The notes beneath the pieces are model-generated. The model was not told the DNA's origin. It saw nothing but the letters and a program-made list of their open reading frames with translations, and did not search any database. The position numbers were made by a program, and so were the translations under genes. This document shows, in pieces, positions 17,309 through 26,917 of a DNA stretch of 64,000 nt (position 1 is its first letter; each line of letters begins with the position of its first letter). Location of the stretch: positions 248,001 through 312,000 of the forward strand of contig NKIZ01000001.1 in NCBI GenBank assembly GCA_002256425.1, in the 5' to 3' direction. Source of the stretch: Alphaproteobacteria bacterium PA2. Its GTDB lineage: Bacteria > Pseudomonadota > Alphaproteobacteria > Caulobacterales > Caulobacteraceae.

Positions 17309-19687
17309 CTACTGCCCGGGCGGCGGAATGACGTCGCGCTTGCCGGCGTGGTTGGCCGGGCTGACGACGCCTTCATTTTCCATCCGCTCGATCAGGGAGG
17401 CGGCCCGGTTATAGCCGATCTGCAGCCGGCGCTGGACATAGGAGGTGGAGGCCTTGCGGTCGCGCAGGACCACGGCCACGGCGCGGTCATAGAGGTCGTC
17501 CCCCGAACCGCCCTCATCGCCAAAGCCGCCGCCGCCATCCTCGCCATCCTCATCGCCCCCGGCGGTGATTTCCTCGAGATATTGCGGCTGACCCTGATCG
17601 CGCAGGAACTTGGCCACGGCTTCGACTTCCTGGTCGGAGACGAAGGGGCCGTGCAGACGGGTGATGCGGCCGCCGCCGGCCATGTAGAGCATGTCGCCCT
17701 GGCCCAGCAGCTGCTCGGCGCCCTGTTCGCCCAGGATGGTGCGGCTGTCGATCTTGGAGGTGACCTGGAAGGAGATCCGGGTGGGGAAGTTGGCCTTGAT
17801 GGTGCCGGTGATGACGTCCACTGACGGGCGCTGGGTGGCCATGACCAGGTGGATGCCGGCGGCCCGGGCCATCTGGGCCAGACGCTGGACAGCGCCTTCC
17901 ACATCCTTGCCCGCCACCATCATCAGGTCGGCCACCTCGTCGATGACCACCACCAGATAGGGCATGGGCTTGGGATCGATCCGCTCGCTCTCATAGATGG
18001 GGCGGCCGGCGTCGTCGAAACCGGTCTGGACCGTGCGCTCGAAGTGCTCGCCCTTGGCGGCGGCTTCCTTGGCCCGTTCATTGTAGGAGGCCACGTTCCG
18101 GACGCCGATCTTCGACATCATCCGGTAGCGGTCTTCCATCTCCCGGACCGTCCACTTGAGGGCGACAATGGCCTTCTTGGGGTCGGTCACCACCGGGGTC
18201 AGCAGGTGGGGAATGCCGTCATAGACGCTGAGCTCCAGCATCTTGGGGTCGATCATGATGAACCGGCACTGCTCTGGGGACAGGCGGTAGAGGATCGACA
18301 GGATCATGGCGTTGACCCCCACCGACTTGCCCGAGCCGGTGGTGCCGGCGATCAGCAGGTGGGGCATTTTCGAAAGGTCGGCGATATAGGGCTCGCCGCC
18401 GATGTTTTCCCCAAGCGCCATGGGCAGGGCCTGGCTTGATTTCTCGTATTCGGCGCTGGCCAGCAGGTCCCGGAGATAGACGGTCTCGCGGCGGACATTG
18501 GGCAGCTCAATGCCGATGGCGTTGCGGCCGGCTACCACGGCGACACGGCAAGCGGCCACGCTCATGGAGCGGGCTATGTCGTCGGAAAGCGCGACAACCC
18601 TGGCCGATTTCACGCCGGGGGCGGGAACAAGTTCATAGAGGGTGACCACAGGGCCTGGGCGGATCTGGTCGATCTGGCCGCGGACACCGAACTCGGCCAG
18701 GACGCTTTCCAGCAACTGGGCGTTCTGGCGAAGGGCCCCTTCGTCGAACTGGGCGGCGCGGGGTTTGGGCTTGGCCAGCATGGCCAGTTCCGGCAGGGAG
18801 AATCCGCCCGGGCGCACAAAGTCAAAGGCGCCCTGGGCTTCCCTCTGCTCGCGGCCTGACTCCCTGGGGGGGGCCTTGGGTCCCTTGATGGCGACCGGAA
18901 TGATTTCGCGATCCATAAGCTCCCCGGGGGCCGGGGGAATGTCCAGGACCGTGTCGGCGGGGCCGGCTTCCATGACCGGCTCCACCGCCCGGCGGACGGG
19001 GCGGGCGCGGGCAGGCGGCAGGGGGGCCTGGACCTCGGCGGCCAGGGGCTTGGGCTTTTGCGCCAGGGCCTCGACCAGTCGCTCGCCCAGGGCGAAGAGA
19101 TTGCTGCGCTTGACCCCGAAGGCATATCCGACGCCCCAGGCGGCGACGCCGGCATAGATCAGGGCGGCGATGACCCGGGCGAAGGGCAGGTGGGCATAGG
19201 CCAGCAAATTCTCGGTGGCGACCAGCAGGCCATCTCCCCAGAAGCCGCCAAGGCCGCGGGCGAGGGGCCAGGACCTGGGCGCCGGGGGCGCCGCCAGAAA
19301 CCCTGCCAGGGCCATGAGGCCAAGGGCGCCGATCAGGGCGCGCAGCCGTACCTGTCGGCGGGTCTCGTTGGGGTGGGGGGTCACGGCGCGATAGAGGCCA
19401 AGCAGGACCATGAGCAGGGCGGCGACGCCGGCCGACAGGCCCATGGACTGGATCCAGATGTCGGCCAGGGTGGCGCCCGGGGCGCCCAGGGCATTGCCCA
19501 CAGGGTCTGGCGAAGCCGCGTTCAGGCTGGAATCCGCGACATTGTATGTGGCCAGGGCGATGGCCAGGAAGACGCCGCTGACCGCGACCACGCCGCCGCG
19601 CAGGCGCGCCGTCGTCGGGTGGCGCCATGCCAGGCTGGCGATATGGAGCATGAGCTCCAGCCCTGTTTTCCGCGCGGCTCGCGCCAT
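17309..19687 (-). CDS. ftsK: DNA translocase FtsK
   Basis: FtsK anchors at the septum and pumps DNA toward dif for dimer resolution. The 792-residue protein has four N-terminal transmembrane helices (about 30-190), a short proline-rich linker (about 200-310), the motor with Walker A GTTGSGKSVGVN (about residue 450) and Walker B VVVIDEVADL, and a C-terminal winged-helix gamma domain (SYVQRRLQIGYNRAASLIE) that reads KOPS sequences. The linker is short, as in other alphaproteobacteria. Upstream is a near-consensus CtrA-type site. Confidence 0.97.
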   Translation of the reverse strand: MARAARKTGLELMLHIASLAWRHPTTARLRGGVVAVSGVFLAIALATYNVADSSLNAASPDPVGNALGAPGATLADIWIQSMGLSAGVAALLMVLLGLYRAVTPHPNETRRQVRLRALIGALGLMALAGFLAAPPAPRSWPLARGLGGFWGDGLLVATENLLAYAHLPFARVIAALIYAGVAAWGVGYAFGVKRSNLFALGERLVEALAQKPKPLAAEVQAPLPPARARPVRRAVEPVMEAGPADTVLDIPPAPGELMDREIIPVAIKGPKAPPRESGREQREAQGAFDFVRPGGFSLPELAMLAKPKPRAAQFDEGALRQNAQLLESVLAEFGVRGQIDQIRPGPVVTLYELVPAPGVKSARVVALSDDIARSMSVAACRVAVVAGRNAIGIELPNVRRETVYLRDLLASAEYEKSSQALPMALGENIGGEPYIADLSKMPHLLIAGTTGSGKSVGVNAMILSILYRLSPEQCRFIMIDPKMLELSVYDGIPHLLTPVVTDPKKAIVALKWTVREMEDRYRMMSKIGVRNVASYNERAKEAAAKGEHFERTVQTGFDDAGRPIYESERIDPKPMPYLVVVIDEVADLMMVAGKDVEGAVQRLAQMARAAGIHLVMATQRPSVDVITGTIKANFPTRISFQVTSKIDSRTILGEQGAEQLLGQGDMLYMAGGGRITRLHGPFVSDQEVEAVAKFLRDQGQPQYLEEITAGGDEDGEDGGGGFGDEGGSGDDLYDRAVAVVLRDRKASTSYVQRRLQIGYNRAASLIERMENEGVVSPANHAGKRDVIPPPGQ

Positions 19688-19736
19688 ACCCGTAAGACCC
19701 TCAAGCTTGTACCGGCTTGGTCTAAGGCTCAGAGGG

Positions 19737-19751
19737 TTAAAGGGCGTTTAC
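19737..19751. promoter_or_regulatory. Possible CtrA-type binding site upstream of ftsK
   Basis: TTAA-N7-TTAC (TTAA at 19737-19740, TTAC at 19748-19751) matches seven of eight positions of the CtrA recognition sequence TTAA-N7-TTAA known from Caulobacter. It lies 50 bp upstream of the ftsK start codon and about 90 bp upstream of the divergent small membrane protein. A single short match can arise by chance. Confidence 0.35.
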
Positions 19752-19838
19752 CGTGACCCGGTGGCATTCGAGGGGATCGAGGGCCGCCCGCCGCAATCGG
19801 ACTTCCCCTTTTCCTCTTCCCCCTCTAGATGTTTTGGC

Positions 19839-20234
19839 ATGTGGAGCATGCCGCGCAGCATTTTGAAGGTCGTCGCCGTGATCATCGCCGCCTGTGCGGT
19901 GACAGGGCTGGTCCTGGGATTCCAGGGCGCGCCGCGCAAGGGCCGCCTGCCCGGCGAATCCGTCAAGGGCGAGAGCGCCGAAGCCCTGACCGCGACGGAT
20001 GTCCAGCCCCTGATCGAGGACATTGCGCCGCCGCCTCCGCCGCCGGAAGACAAGAAGGCCGAGGAGGAAAAGCCTGAAGAGGCCGATCCGGCCCTGGCCA
20101 CAACGCCTGAGACACCTGCGGCGCCAACGCCGACCCCGGCCAAGCCCGCACCGAAACCGGCGGGCCCCGAGGACAAGGTGGGCGACCTGCTGGACGGCGT
20201 CACCCCGCCGCCCCAGGAAGAACCGCCCCACTAG
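19839..20234 (+). CDS. Small membrane-anchored proline-rich protein
   Basis: 131 residues. One N-terminal transmembrane helix (about residues 8-27, ILKVVAVIIAACAVTGLVLG), then a low-complexity periplasmic or cytoplasmic tail rich in Pro, Glu, Lys and Ala (IAPPPPPPEDKKAEEEKPEE, later APTPTPAKPAPKP) and a short conserved-looking end KVGDLLDGVTPPPQ. The overall look is like a TonB-type spacer without the C-terminal TonB domain. Divergent from ftsK. A second ATG at 19848 is an alternative start. No function assigned. Confidence 0.65.
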   Translation: MWSMPRSILKVVAVIIAACAVTGLVLGFQGAPRKGRLPGESVKGESAEALTATDVQPLIEDIAPPPPPPEDKKAEEEKPEEADPALATTPETPAAPTPTPAKPAPKPAGPEDKVGDLLDGVTPPPQEEPPH

Positions 20235-20240
20235 GACGCC

Positions 20241-21242
20241 CTATTCCGGGTCAGATCCCCAGAGATCGCCCCAGTCCAGCCGTCGGGCCCTGGCGTAATC
20301 CGCCTTGTCCCGGCGCAGGACCGTACGCGTCATGCTGTCCCCCAAGGGTGTGCAGACCTTGAACTCCAGGGCGATCTTGCTCTGCCTTGCCGGGGCCAGG
20401 ATCCTCTCGCCGCCGGCGCGTCGCGCAATACTGCTGCGGCAGACCGCCAGATAGATGAACTTCTCGTCCTCGAAGGACCGGTCGGCCATCTTGGCCTGAC
20501 GGTGGTCCCGGGACCTGGGCAGGCGCTGGACGAAGTGGCACCAGTCGGGCGCCGTGACCGGACAGGCGGCGGCGTGGGCGCAGGGGGCGATGATGGCGCC
20601 GCCCCGGGCGATCAGGGCGTCCCGCGCCAGCTTGATCCGGGCCCATCCCTCTGCAGAGCCAGGCTCCACCAGAACCAGAACCCCGGTGCAGGCCTCCCAG
20701 AGTCCCGCGACAACGGCCTCGATCCGGTCGGGCGCAATTTCCGCCAGGACATAGCTGGCCATGACCAGGTCGGCCTGCGGCCAGGGCTCGGTCGAGGCCT
20801 CGGGCCGGGTGAGGTCGACCAGCCGCCGATCAGACCTGGCCAGAACCTCAGGGCCTGACCGGGACAGGGTCGCTGCAAGGTCCAGGAAGACCCGGCTGGA
20901 ATCCAGGAGCACGGCTGATTGCAGGCTGCTCCAGGTTTCGCAGGCCGCCCAGCCTGCGGCGCCCGGGCCTGACCCGGCGTCCAGCAGGGACCGGGGCTGG
21001 AAATCCACCAGCCGGTCGTCAGCTTCAGACAGGGCGCGGGCGACCGCAGCATAGGTGGCCGGCAGGCGCGCCGCTGCATAGGCCGCAGCATCCTCGACCG
21101 TCCGGATGACGACCCTGGAACCCTGGCCGGCGCGATAGCCCTCCGAGAGGGCGGTGGCGCGGGCGGCGAGGCCTGAGCGCCCGACCCCCTGCAACAGGCT
21201 GTCTACGCCCTGACGCAGGGTCGGCGGCAGGTCCGGGCTCAA
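20241..21242 (-). CDS. Rsm22-family small ribosomal subunit methyltransferase-like protein
   Basis: 333 residues of the Rsm22 family, which in mitochondria assists small ribosomal subunit assembly. The SAM-binding motif is SLLDAGSGPGAAGWA (about residues 85-99), and a cysteine cluster APCAHAAACP...DWCHFVQRL (about 215-240) probably binds metal. The C-terminal region resembles the iron-sulphur/zinc part of Rsm22. The bacterial function is not well established. 11 bp separate it from acs upstream on the same strand. Confidence 0.85.
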   Translation of the reverse strand: MSPDLPPTLRQGVDSLLQGVGRSGLAARATALSEGYRAGQGSRVVIRTVEDAAAYAAARLPATYAAVARALSEADDRLVDFQPRSLLDAGSGPGAAGWAACETWSSLQSAVLLDSSRVFLDLAATLSRSGPEVLARSDRRLVDLTRPEASTEPWPQADLVMASYVLAEIAPDRIEAVVAGLWEACTGVLVLVEPGSAEGWARIKLARDALIARGGAIIAPCAHAAACPVTAPDWCHFVQRLPRSRDHRQAKMADRSFEDEKFIYLAVCRSSIARRAGGERILAPARQSKIALEFKVCTPLGDSMTRTVLRRDKADYARARRLDWGDLWGSDPE

Positions 21243-21253
21243 GACATTGCGAC

Positions 21254-23197
21254 CTAGAGGGCCCGGTTGCTGACCAGATCATCCACCACGGAAGGATCGG
21301 CCAGGGTGGTGGTGTCGCCCAGATTGGACAGGTCGTTCTCGGCGATCTTGCGCAGGATGCGGCGCATGATCTTGCCAGACCGGGTCTTGGGCAGACCGGG
21401 GGCGAACTGGACGATGTCCGGCGCCGCAAAGGGCCCGATTTCCCGGCGCACCCAGCCCTTGAGCTCGGCCTGCAATATGTCGGTGGGAACCACATCGGCC
21501 TTCAGGGTGACAAAACAGTAGATGCCCTGACCCTTCACATCATGGGGATAGCCGACCACAGCAGCCTCGGCCACGTTCTCATTGGAGACCAGGGCGCTCT
21601 CGATTTCCGCCGTGCCCAGCCGGTGGCCGGAGACATTGATCACGTCATCCACCCGGCCGGTGATCCAGTAATAGCCGTCCTCGTCCCGACGGCAGCCATC
21701 GCCGGTGAAGTACTTGCCGCCATAGGTGGAGAAGTAGGTGTTGAAGAAGCGCTCATGGTCCCCATAGACCGTGCGCATCTGGCCGGGCCAGGAATCGGTG
21801 ATGACCAGGTTGCCGTTGGCGGCGCCGTGCAGGACCACGCCTTCGGCGTCCACCAGCTCGAACTTCACGCCGGGCAGGGGTTTGGCGCAGGAGCCGGGCT
21901 TCAGGGCCGTGGCGCCGGGCAGGGGCGAGGCCAGGCAGGCGCCGGTTTCGGTCTGCCAGTAGGTGTCGACGATCGGGCAGCGGCCCTCGCCCACCACCCG
22001 GTGATACCAGAGCCAGGCCTCGGGATTGATGGGCTCGCCCACCGTACCGATCAGCCGCAAGGATTGGCGGGAGGTTCTGGTCACGGGCTCGTCACCGTCG
22101 CGCATCAGGGCGCGGATGGCGGTGGGGGCGGTGTAGAAGATCTCGACCTGGTGCTTGTCGATCACCTCCCAGAAGCGGGAATTGGTGGGATAGTTGGGCA
22201 CGCCCTCGAACATGACGCTGGTGGCGGCATTGGCCAGGGGGCCATAGACCACATAGCTGTGGCCGGTGACCCAGCCCACATCGGCCGTGCACCAGAAGAC
22301 CTCGCCGGCCCGATAGTCAAAGACCAGCTCGTGGGTGTGGGCCGCCCAGGTCAGATAGCCGCCGGTGGTGTGCAGCACGCCCTTGGGCTTTCCGGTGGAG
22401 CCCGAGGTGTAGAGGATGAAGAGGGGATCCTCGGCGTTCATCGGCTCGGGATCACATTGGTCGCTGACCGTGGCCTTCAGGTCCGAATAGAAGGCGTCGC
22501 GGCCGGCGGTCATGGGCACGTCGGCCTTGGTCCGGCGCACGACAATGACGTCCTTCACATCAGGGCAGGAGGCCAGGGCCTCGTCCACATTGCGCTTGAG
22601 CGGCACAATCTTGCCGCCCCGCAGGCCTTCATCGGCGGTGATGACAATGCGGGAGTCGCAGTCCTGGATCCGGCCGGCGATGCTGTCGGGGGAGAAGCCG
22701 CCGAAGATCACCGAGTGCACGGCGCCGATCCGGGCGCAGGCCAGCATGGCCACGGCGGCCTGGGGGATCATGGGCAGGTAGATGGTGACCCGGTCGCCCT
22801 TCTTGACGCCCTTGGCCTTGAGCACATTGGCCATGCGGCAGACATCGGCGTGCAGCTGGCGATAGGTGATCTTGTCGGAAAGGTCGGGCTCGTCGCTCTC
22901 CCAGATGATCGCCACCTGGTCGCCCCGTTCGGCCAGGTGCCGGTCCAGGCAGTTGACCGAGACGTTCAGCACGCCGTCGGCATACCAGCGGATGTGAAAG
23001 GGATGCTTGTGGAAGGAGGTGTCCTTGATCTGGGTCGGGAAGGTCATCCAGTCCAGACGCCCGGCCACATCCCGCCAGTATCCTTCCGGATCGCTCTCCA
23101 CCCGCGCCACGGCGGCGTCATAGGCCGCAGCGTTCATGATCGCCGTGTCGGCCAGGGCCTGCGGAACCGGGAAAACTTCACCTTCGCTCACGGCCAA
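21254..23197 (-). CDS. acs: Acetyl-CoA synthetase
   Basis: AMP-forming acetate-CoA ligase, 647 residues, the usual length. The P-loop-like motif is [16 protein letters not shown], with the acetate pocket in [16 protein letters not shown], the adenylate motif in DTYWQTETG and the acetylatable lysine in [11 protein letters not shown] (about residue 620). Acs scavenges acetate to acetyl-CoA. The start codon is GTG or ATG at 23197, giving [12 protein letters not shown], with a purine-rich upstream stretch. Confidence 0.97.
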   Translation of the reverse strand: MAVSEGEVFPVPQALADTAIMNAAAYDAAVARVESDPEGYWRDVAGRLDWMTFPTQIKDTSFHKHPFHIRWYADGVLNVSVNCLDRHLAERGDQVAIIWESDEPDLSDKITYRQLHADVCRMANVLKAKGVKKGDRVTIYLPMIPQAAVAMLACARIGAVHSVIFGGFSPDSIAGRIQDCDSRIVITADEGLRGGKIVPLKRNVDEALASCPDVKDVIVVRRTKADVPMTAGRDAFYSDLKATVSDQCDPEPMNAEDPLFILYTSGSTGKPKGVLHTTGGYLTWAAHTHELVFDYRAGEVFWCTADVGWVTGHSYVVYGPLANAATSVMFEGVPNYPTNSRFWEVIDKHQVEIFYTAPTAIRALMRDGDEPVTRTSRQSLRLIGTVGEPINPEAWLWYHRVVGEGRCPIVDTYWQTETGACLASPLPGATALKPGSCAKPLPGVKFELVDAEGVVLHGAANGNLVITDSWPGQMRTVYGDHERFFNTYFSTYGGKYFTGDGCRRDEDGYYWITGRVDDVINVSGHRLGTAEIESALVSNENVAEAAVVGYPHDVKGQGIYCFVTLKADVVPTDILQAELKGWVRREIGPFAAPDIVQFAPGLPKTRSGKIMRRILRKIAENDLSNLGDTTTLADPSVVDDLVSNRAL

Positions 23198-23355
23198 TAC
23201 TCCCTAAATCAAGCTTCCCGGGGAGTTATGCGGAGTGGCCGGGTCGGCGCAACCGGGCAGACGGTTATTTTCGCACGCAAATGGGGTCTTGCGGCTTTCC
23301 TGGCGGGGCGCAGCGCCCTAGCCTTGTCCCTTCAATCGCCGATCAGGAGCCCGCC

Positions 23356-24108
23356 ATGCTGCTTCACCTTTCCACCTGGGCCGAGGTCGAGGATTTCCTG
23401 ACGCGATCCCAGACCGTGATCATCCCCATCGGTTCCAATGAGCAGCACGGTCCCACCGGCCTGCTGGGCACGGACTGGCTCTGCCCCGAGATCATTGCCC
23501 ATGAGGCCCAGAAGTTCGGCGACATCATTGTCGGCCCGACCTTCAATGTGGGCATGGCCCAGCACCATCTGGGCTTTCCCGGTACGGTCAGCCTGCGCCC
23601 CACCACCTTCATCGCCGCCATCGGCGACTGGTGCCGGTCCCTGGCTGGGCACGGGTTCACGAAGATCTATTTCCTGAATGGCCATGGGGGCAATGTGGCC
23701 ACGATCGAGGCGGCCTTTTCCGAGCTCTACGCCGAGGCCAGTTATTTCGGCCGGCCCCGGGGCTTTTCCCTCAAGCTGAAGAACTGGTGGGACCTGAAGG
23801 GCGTCATGCCGCTGGCCAACCGCCAGTTCCCCACCGGCCATGGCAGCCATGCCACGCCGTCAGAGATTGCCGTCACCCAGTGGGGGTATCCGGACTCCAT
23901 CAAGACCGCCAACTACGCCCCGCAGATCGCCCCCACCGGTCCGATCCGTGAGGCCCTCGACTTCCGCGCCCGCTATCCCGACGGCCGTATGGGATCCGAC
24001 CCCGGCCAGGCCACCCCTGAAAAGGGCGGTGAACTGGTGGCCAAGGCGGCGGAAAGCCTGCTGGAAGACGTGGCGGCGTTTTCGGCCGAGACAGCGCCGG
24101 GGGCCTAG
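23356..24108 (+). CDS. Creatininase-family amidohydrolase
   Basis: A 250-residue protein of the creatininase family (metal-dependent amidohydrolases; the family also contains enzymes of riboflavin/F420 and mycofactocin pathways). Metal ligands are in IPIGSNEQHGPTGLLGTDW (Glu, His, Asp) and FLNGHGGNVATIEAAF (His), with GHGSHATPSE later. The ATG at 23356 follows CAGGAG by five bases. The true substrate is not indicated by its neighbours. Confidence 0.87.
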   Translation: MLLHLSTWAEVEDFLTRSQTVIIPIGSNEQHGPTGLLGTDWLCPEIIAHEAQKFGDIIVGPTFNVGMAQHHLGFPGTVSLRPTTFIAAIGDWCRSLAGHGFTKIYFLNGHGGNVATIEAAFSELYAEASYFGRPRGFSLKLKNWWDLKGVMPLANRQFPTGHGSHATPSEIAVTQWGYPDSIKTANYAPQIAPTGPIREALDFRARYPDGRMGSDPGQATPEKGGELVAKAAESLLEDVAAFSAETAPGA

Positions 24109-24473
24109 GCTGTCAGCACCTCGCCGTCGTCGACCGTGACGACCCAGGGGGTCAGGCTTTCGCCCGCGCAGGGGCCGCCGACGCAGACCCCGTCATCCGG
24201 ACGGAAGACAGCGCCGTGGGCTGCGCACAGGATGCGGTCCCCGCTTCGGGTCAGGTAGCGGTCATCAAGCACGGCCAGGGGCCACCCATTGTGCGGGCAG
24301 GAATCCACATAGCCCGAGACCTGGTCCCCCTGACGCACCAGAAAGCCGGCGAACAGGGCCTGGTCCTTGCGGAACCGGAAGCCCTTTGCCCCAGGATCAC
24401 TGATGTCCTCGACCCGGCAGAGGCGGGTTCCGGGCTCAGGGCGTGCAGGATTGTCGGGTGAATTCCGGCTCAC
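24105..24473 (-). CDS. Rieske [2Fe-2S] domain protein
   Basis: A 122-residue single-domain Rieske protein. The cluster ligands are Cys-His in SCPHNGWPL and Cys-His in LCAAHGAVF, the correct C-x-H and C-x-x-H pattern. No signal peptide or membrane anchor is seen, so it is a soluble ferredoxin-like electron carrier or oxygenase partner; no oxygenase subunit is adjacent. It overlaps the yciI-type gene upstream by 4 bp and is likely co-translated with it. Confidence 0.88.
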   Translation of the reverse strand: MSRNSPDNPARPEPGTRLCRVEDISDPGAKGFRFRKDQALFAGFLVRQGDQVSGYVDSCPHNGWPLAVLDDRYLTRSGDRILCAAHGAVFRPDDGVCVGGPCAGESLTPWVVTVDDGEVLTA

Positions 24474-24757
24474 CCAAGGGTCCCCAGGCTGACCTTGAAC
24501 GGGAAGACCTGAACATCGGCGAACAGGCCGGCCTTTGTGTAAGGGTCGCCCTTGTTGAAGGCCCAGGCGTCTTCCTGGGTCTCGAAGTCGAAGATCAGCA
24601 TGGAGCCGGCCATGTCGCCTGCCTCATTGAGGATCGGTCCCGCCAGTTTCATCTTCTCCGCAAAGGTTCCGGCGTAGGCCAGATGCTCTGACCGGGTCGC
24701 CAGACGCAGGTCGAGACTGTCGGGCTTGTCGCGGCAGACAAGGACATAGAGGCCCAT
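24470..24757 (-). CDS. YciI family protein
   Basis: A 95-residue YciI-like protein (dimeric alpha-beta barrel). LYVLVCRDKPDSLDLRLATR at the N-terminus, with a HLAYAG segment containing the conserved His, and SMLIFDFETQEDAWAFNKGDP in the middle are family hallmarks. Function is not established in most members. It is upstream of the Rieske gene with overlapping ends and lies 10 bp downstream of gpsA on the same strand. Confidence 0.87.
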   Translation of the reverse strand: MGLYVLVCRDKPDSLDLRLATRSEHLAYAGTFAEKMKLAGPILNEAGDMAGSMLIFDFETQEDAWAFNKGDPYTKAGLFADVQVFPFKVSLGTLG

Positions 24758-24767
24758 GGATCAGCTC

Positions 24768-25763
24768 CTAGTGTTCGGATTTCAAAGGTCGGGACAGCAG
24801 GCCGGAAATGGCCTGATCAATATCGGCCTCGCCGGCCAGTATGGCGGCGACGGCCTCGCAGATCGGGGTTTCCACCTTGAGCCTGCGGGCCAGTTGCCGC
24901 ACGGCCGGGGCCGAGGCGACCCCCTCGGCCACTGACAGCTTGCCTGACAGGGCTTCCTGCAGGGACTGACCCTGCCCGAGGGCCAGGCCGACGCTCATAT
25001 TCCGCGACTGGGGGCTGGAGCAGGTGAGGACCAGGTCCCCGAGTCCGCACAGGCCGGCGACGGTTTCAGCCCGGCCGCCGAGGGCCTCGGCCAGCCGGAT
25101 CATTTCCGCAAAGCCCCGGGTGATCAGGGCGGCATGGGCGCTGCGGCCAAGGCCCCGGCCTTCGACAATCCCGCAGGCTATGGCCAGGACATTCTTCACC
25201 GAGCCGCCGATCTCGGCGCCGACCATGTCGCCGGCCACATAGGGCCGGAAGGTCGGGGTGGCGATGGCGGCGGCCAGCTGGCGGGCAAGGTCCTCATCGG
25301 CGCAGGCCAGGGTGACGGCGGTGGGCAGGCCCATAGCCACTTCCCGGGCGAAACTGGGTCCCGACAGGACGGCCGGTCGCGCGCCAGGCAGGGTCTCGGC
25401 CAGGACTTCCGTCATCAGTTTCAGGGACCCCTGCTCCACCCCCTTGGCGCAGAGAAGGACGGGGGTTCCCGCCCTCAGATGTGGAGCGAAGGCGGCGAGC
25501 CCCGAACGCAGATGCTGGGCCGGAACCACGCACAGGAGGATGTCGCTGGCGGCCAGATCGGCCATGTCGCCTGTGGCGACCACGCCCTCGCCAAGGTCGA
25601 CGCCCGGCAGGAAGGGGGTGTTCTGGCCGGTCTGGGCGATAGCCTGGAGGGCGTCGGCCTCGCGGATCCAGAGATGGGTCCTCAGACCCGCCCGGGCGCA
25701 GACCAGGGCCAGGGCCGTGCCCCAGGCGCCGCCACCCAGGACCCCCGCTGAAGAAATACTCAT
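24768..25763 (-). CDS. gpsA: Glycerol-3-phosphate dehydrogenase [NAD(P)+]
   Basis: GpsA makes sn-glycerol 3-phosphate from dihydroxyacetone phosphate for phospholipid synthesis; 331 residues. The Rossmann motif is [14 protein letters not shown] at the N-terminus; [33 protein letters not shown] (catalytic Lys) and [12 protein letters not shown] are family signatures. The start ATG at 25763 overlaps the tsaD stop (ATGA), so the longer upstream open frame is not the gene. Confidence 0.96.
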   Translation of the reverse strand: MSISSAGVLGGGAWGTALALVCARAGLRTHLWIREADALQAIAQTGQNTPFLPGVDLGEGVVATGDMADLAASDILLCVVPAQHLRSGLAAFAPHLRAGTPVLLCAKGVEQGSLKLMTEVLAETLPGARPAVLSGPSFAREVAMGLPTAVTLACADEDLARQLAAAIATPTFRPYVAGDMVGAEIGGSVKNVLAIACGIVEGRGLGRSAHAALITRGFAEMIRLAEALGGRAETVAGLCGLGDLVLTCSSPQSRNMSVGLALGQGQSLQEALSGKLSVAEGVASAPAVRQLARRLKVETPICEAVAAILAGEADIDQAISGLLSRPLKSEH

Positions 25764-26848
25764 GACTTGGCGCCCTTTCGGCCGGCGGGGTGACTGGGGC
25801 TGGCGGCGGCGGCGGCCATGTCGAGGGGCCACCGGGGACGTGCGGCGAAGCTCAAGGGGTCGGTGAGGCCCAGGGCCAGCCGCTCGGCGCCGGCCAGGGC
25901 GATCATGGCGGCGTTGTCCGTGCAATAGACCAGGGGCGGGGCGTCGAAGGAAAAGCCGTGATCCCGGGCCGTGCGGGTCAGGCGACTGCGGATGGCGCCA
26001 TTGGCGGCGACCCCGCCCGCCACAACGAACCGCAGGGCCGCGCCCGGGTGGGCCAGTTTGTAGAGATCCATGGCCTGGGCGGTCCTGTCCGCCAGCTGCC
26101 AGGCGATGGCCTCCTGGGCGGCGGCGGCCAGATTGGCGGTCTGCCCTGCCGCGATTGCGGTTGCGGCATGGCGGGCTGCAGCGGTCTTGAGGCCTGAAAA
26201 CGAGAAGTCCAGATTGCCCCGACCGAGCCTCACCCTTGGCAGGTCCCAGCCTTCGGGATTTCCATCCCGGGCGAGGGCTTCAAGGGCCGGGCCGCCGGGA
26301 TAGGGCAGGCCCAGGCTTTTAGCGATCTTGTCAAAGGCCTCGCCGGCGGCGTCGTCCAGGGTGGCGCCCATGCGGCGGCACTGGCCGACGCCTTCCACCG
26401 ACAGCAGCTGGCAATGGCCGCCGGACACCAGCAGCAGCAGGAAGGGATAGGGAATGTCGCTGGTCAGCCTGGCCGAGACCGCGTGACCCTCCAGGTGATT
26501 GACGGCGATCAGGGGCAGGTTCCGGGCCAGGGCCACCGCCTTGCCGAAAGCCAGGCCAACCATGACCCCGCCAATCAGGCCTGGTCCCGCCGTGGCGGCG
26601 ACGCCCGAAAGATCCTCATAGCCAAGACCGGCGGCCTCCAGGGCCTGGGCGACAATCCCGTCAATGCTCTCCACATGGGCCCGGGCGGCGATTTCCGGCA
26701 CCACCCCGCCAAAGGGGGCGTGCTCGGCGATCTGCGAGGCGATGATCGAGGACAGGATCTCCACCCGGCCGTCGGCATGGCGCCGCACCACGGCGGCGGC
26801 CGTTTCATCACAGCTGGTTTCAATCCCGAGCAGGGTCAAGGCGGTCAT
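25760..26848 (-). CDS. tsaD: tRNA threonylcarbamoyladenosine synthase subunit TsaD
   Basis: TsaD transfers the threonylcarbamoyl group to A37 of ANN-decoding tRNAs. The 362-residue ASKHA-fold protein has [15 protein letters not shown] at the N-terminus, the metal-binding histidines in [24 protein letters not shown] and [13 protein letters not shown]. Slightly longer than average. The order tsaD-gpsA with hemC divergent is widely conserved in alphaproteobacteria. Confidence 0.97.
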   Translation of the reverse strand: MTALTLLGIETSCDETAAAVVRRHADGRVEILSSIIASQIAEHAPFGGVVPEIAARAHVESIDGIVAQALEAAGLGYEDLSGVAATAGPGLIGGVMVGLAFGKAVALARNLPLIAVNHLEGHAVSARLTSDIPYPFLLLLVSGGHCQLLSVEGVGQCRRMGATLDDAAGEAFDKIAKSLGLPYPGGPALEALARDGNPEGWDLPRVRLGRGNLDFSFSGLKTAAARHAATAIAAGQTANLAAAAQEAIAWQLADRTAQAMDLYKLAHPGAALRFVVAGGVAANGAIRSRLTRTARDHGFSFDAPPLVYCTDNAAMIALAGAERLALGLTDPLSFAARPRWPLDMAAAAASPSHPAGRKGAKS

Positions 26849-26917
26849 CAGGTTGCGACTTCGGGTCCGGTCCTGTAGCAGGCGAGGGCTTCAACTGATC
26901 GAGGTAGCTTTCCAGCC

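Noticed and set aside
21542..23401. Long plus-strand open frame across acs
   Set aside because: Shadow of the acs gene: Gly/His/Ala-rich with no domain, whereas acs is intact on the other strand.
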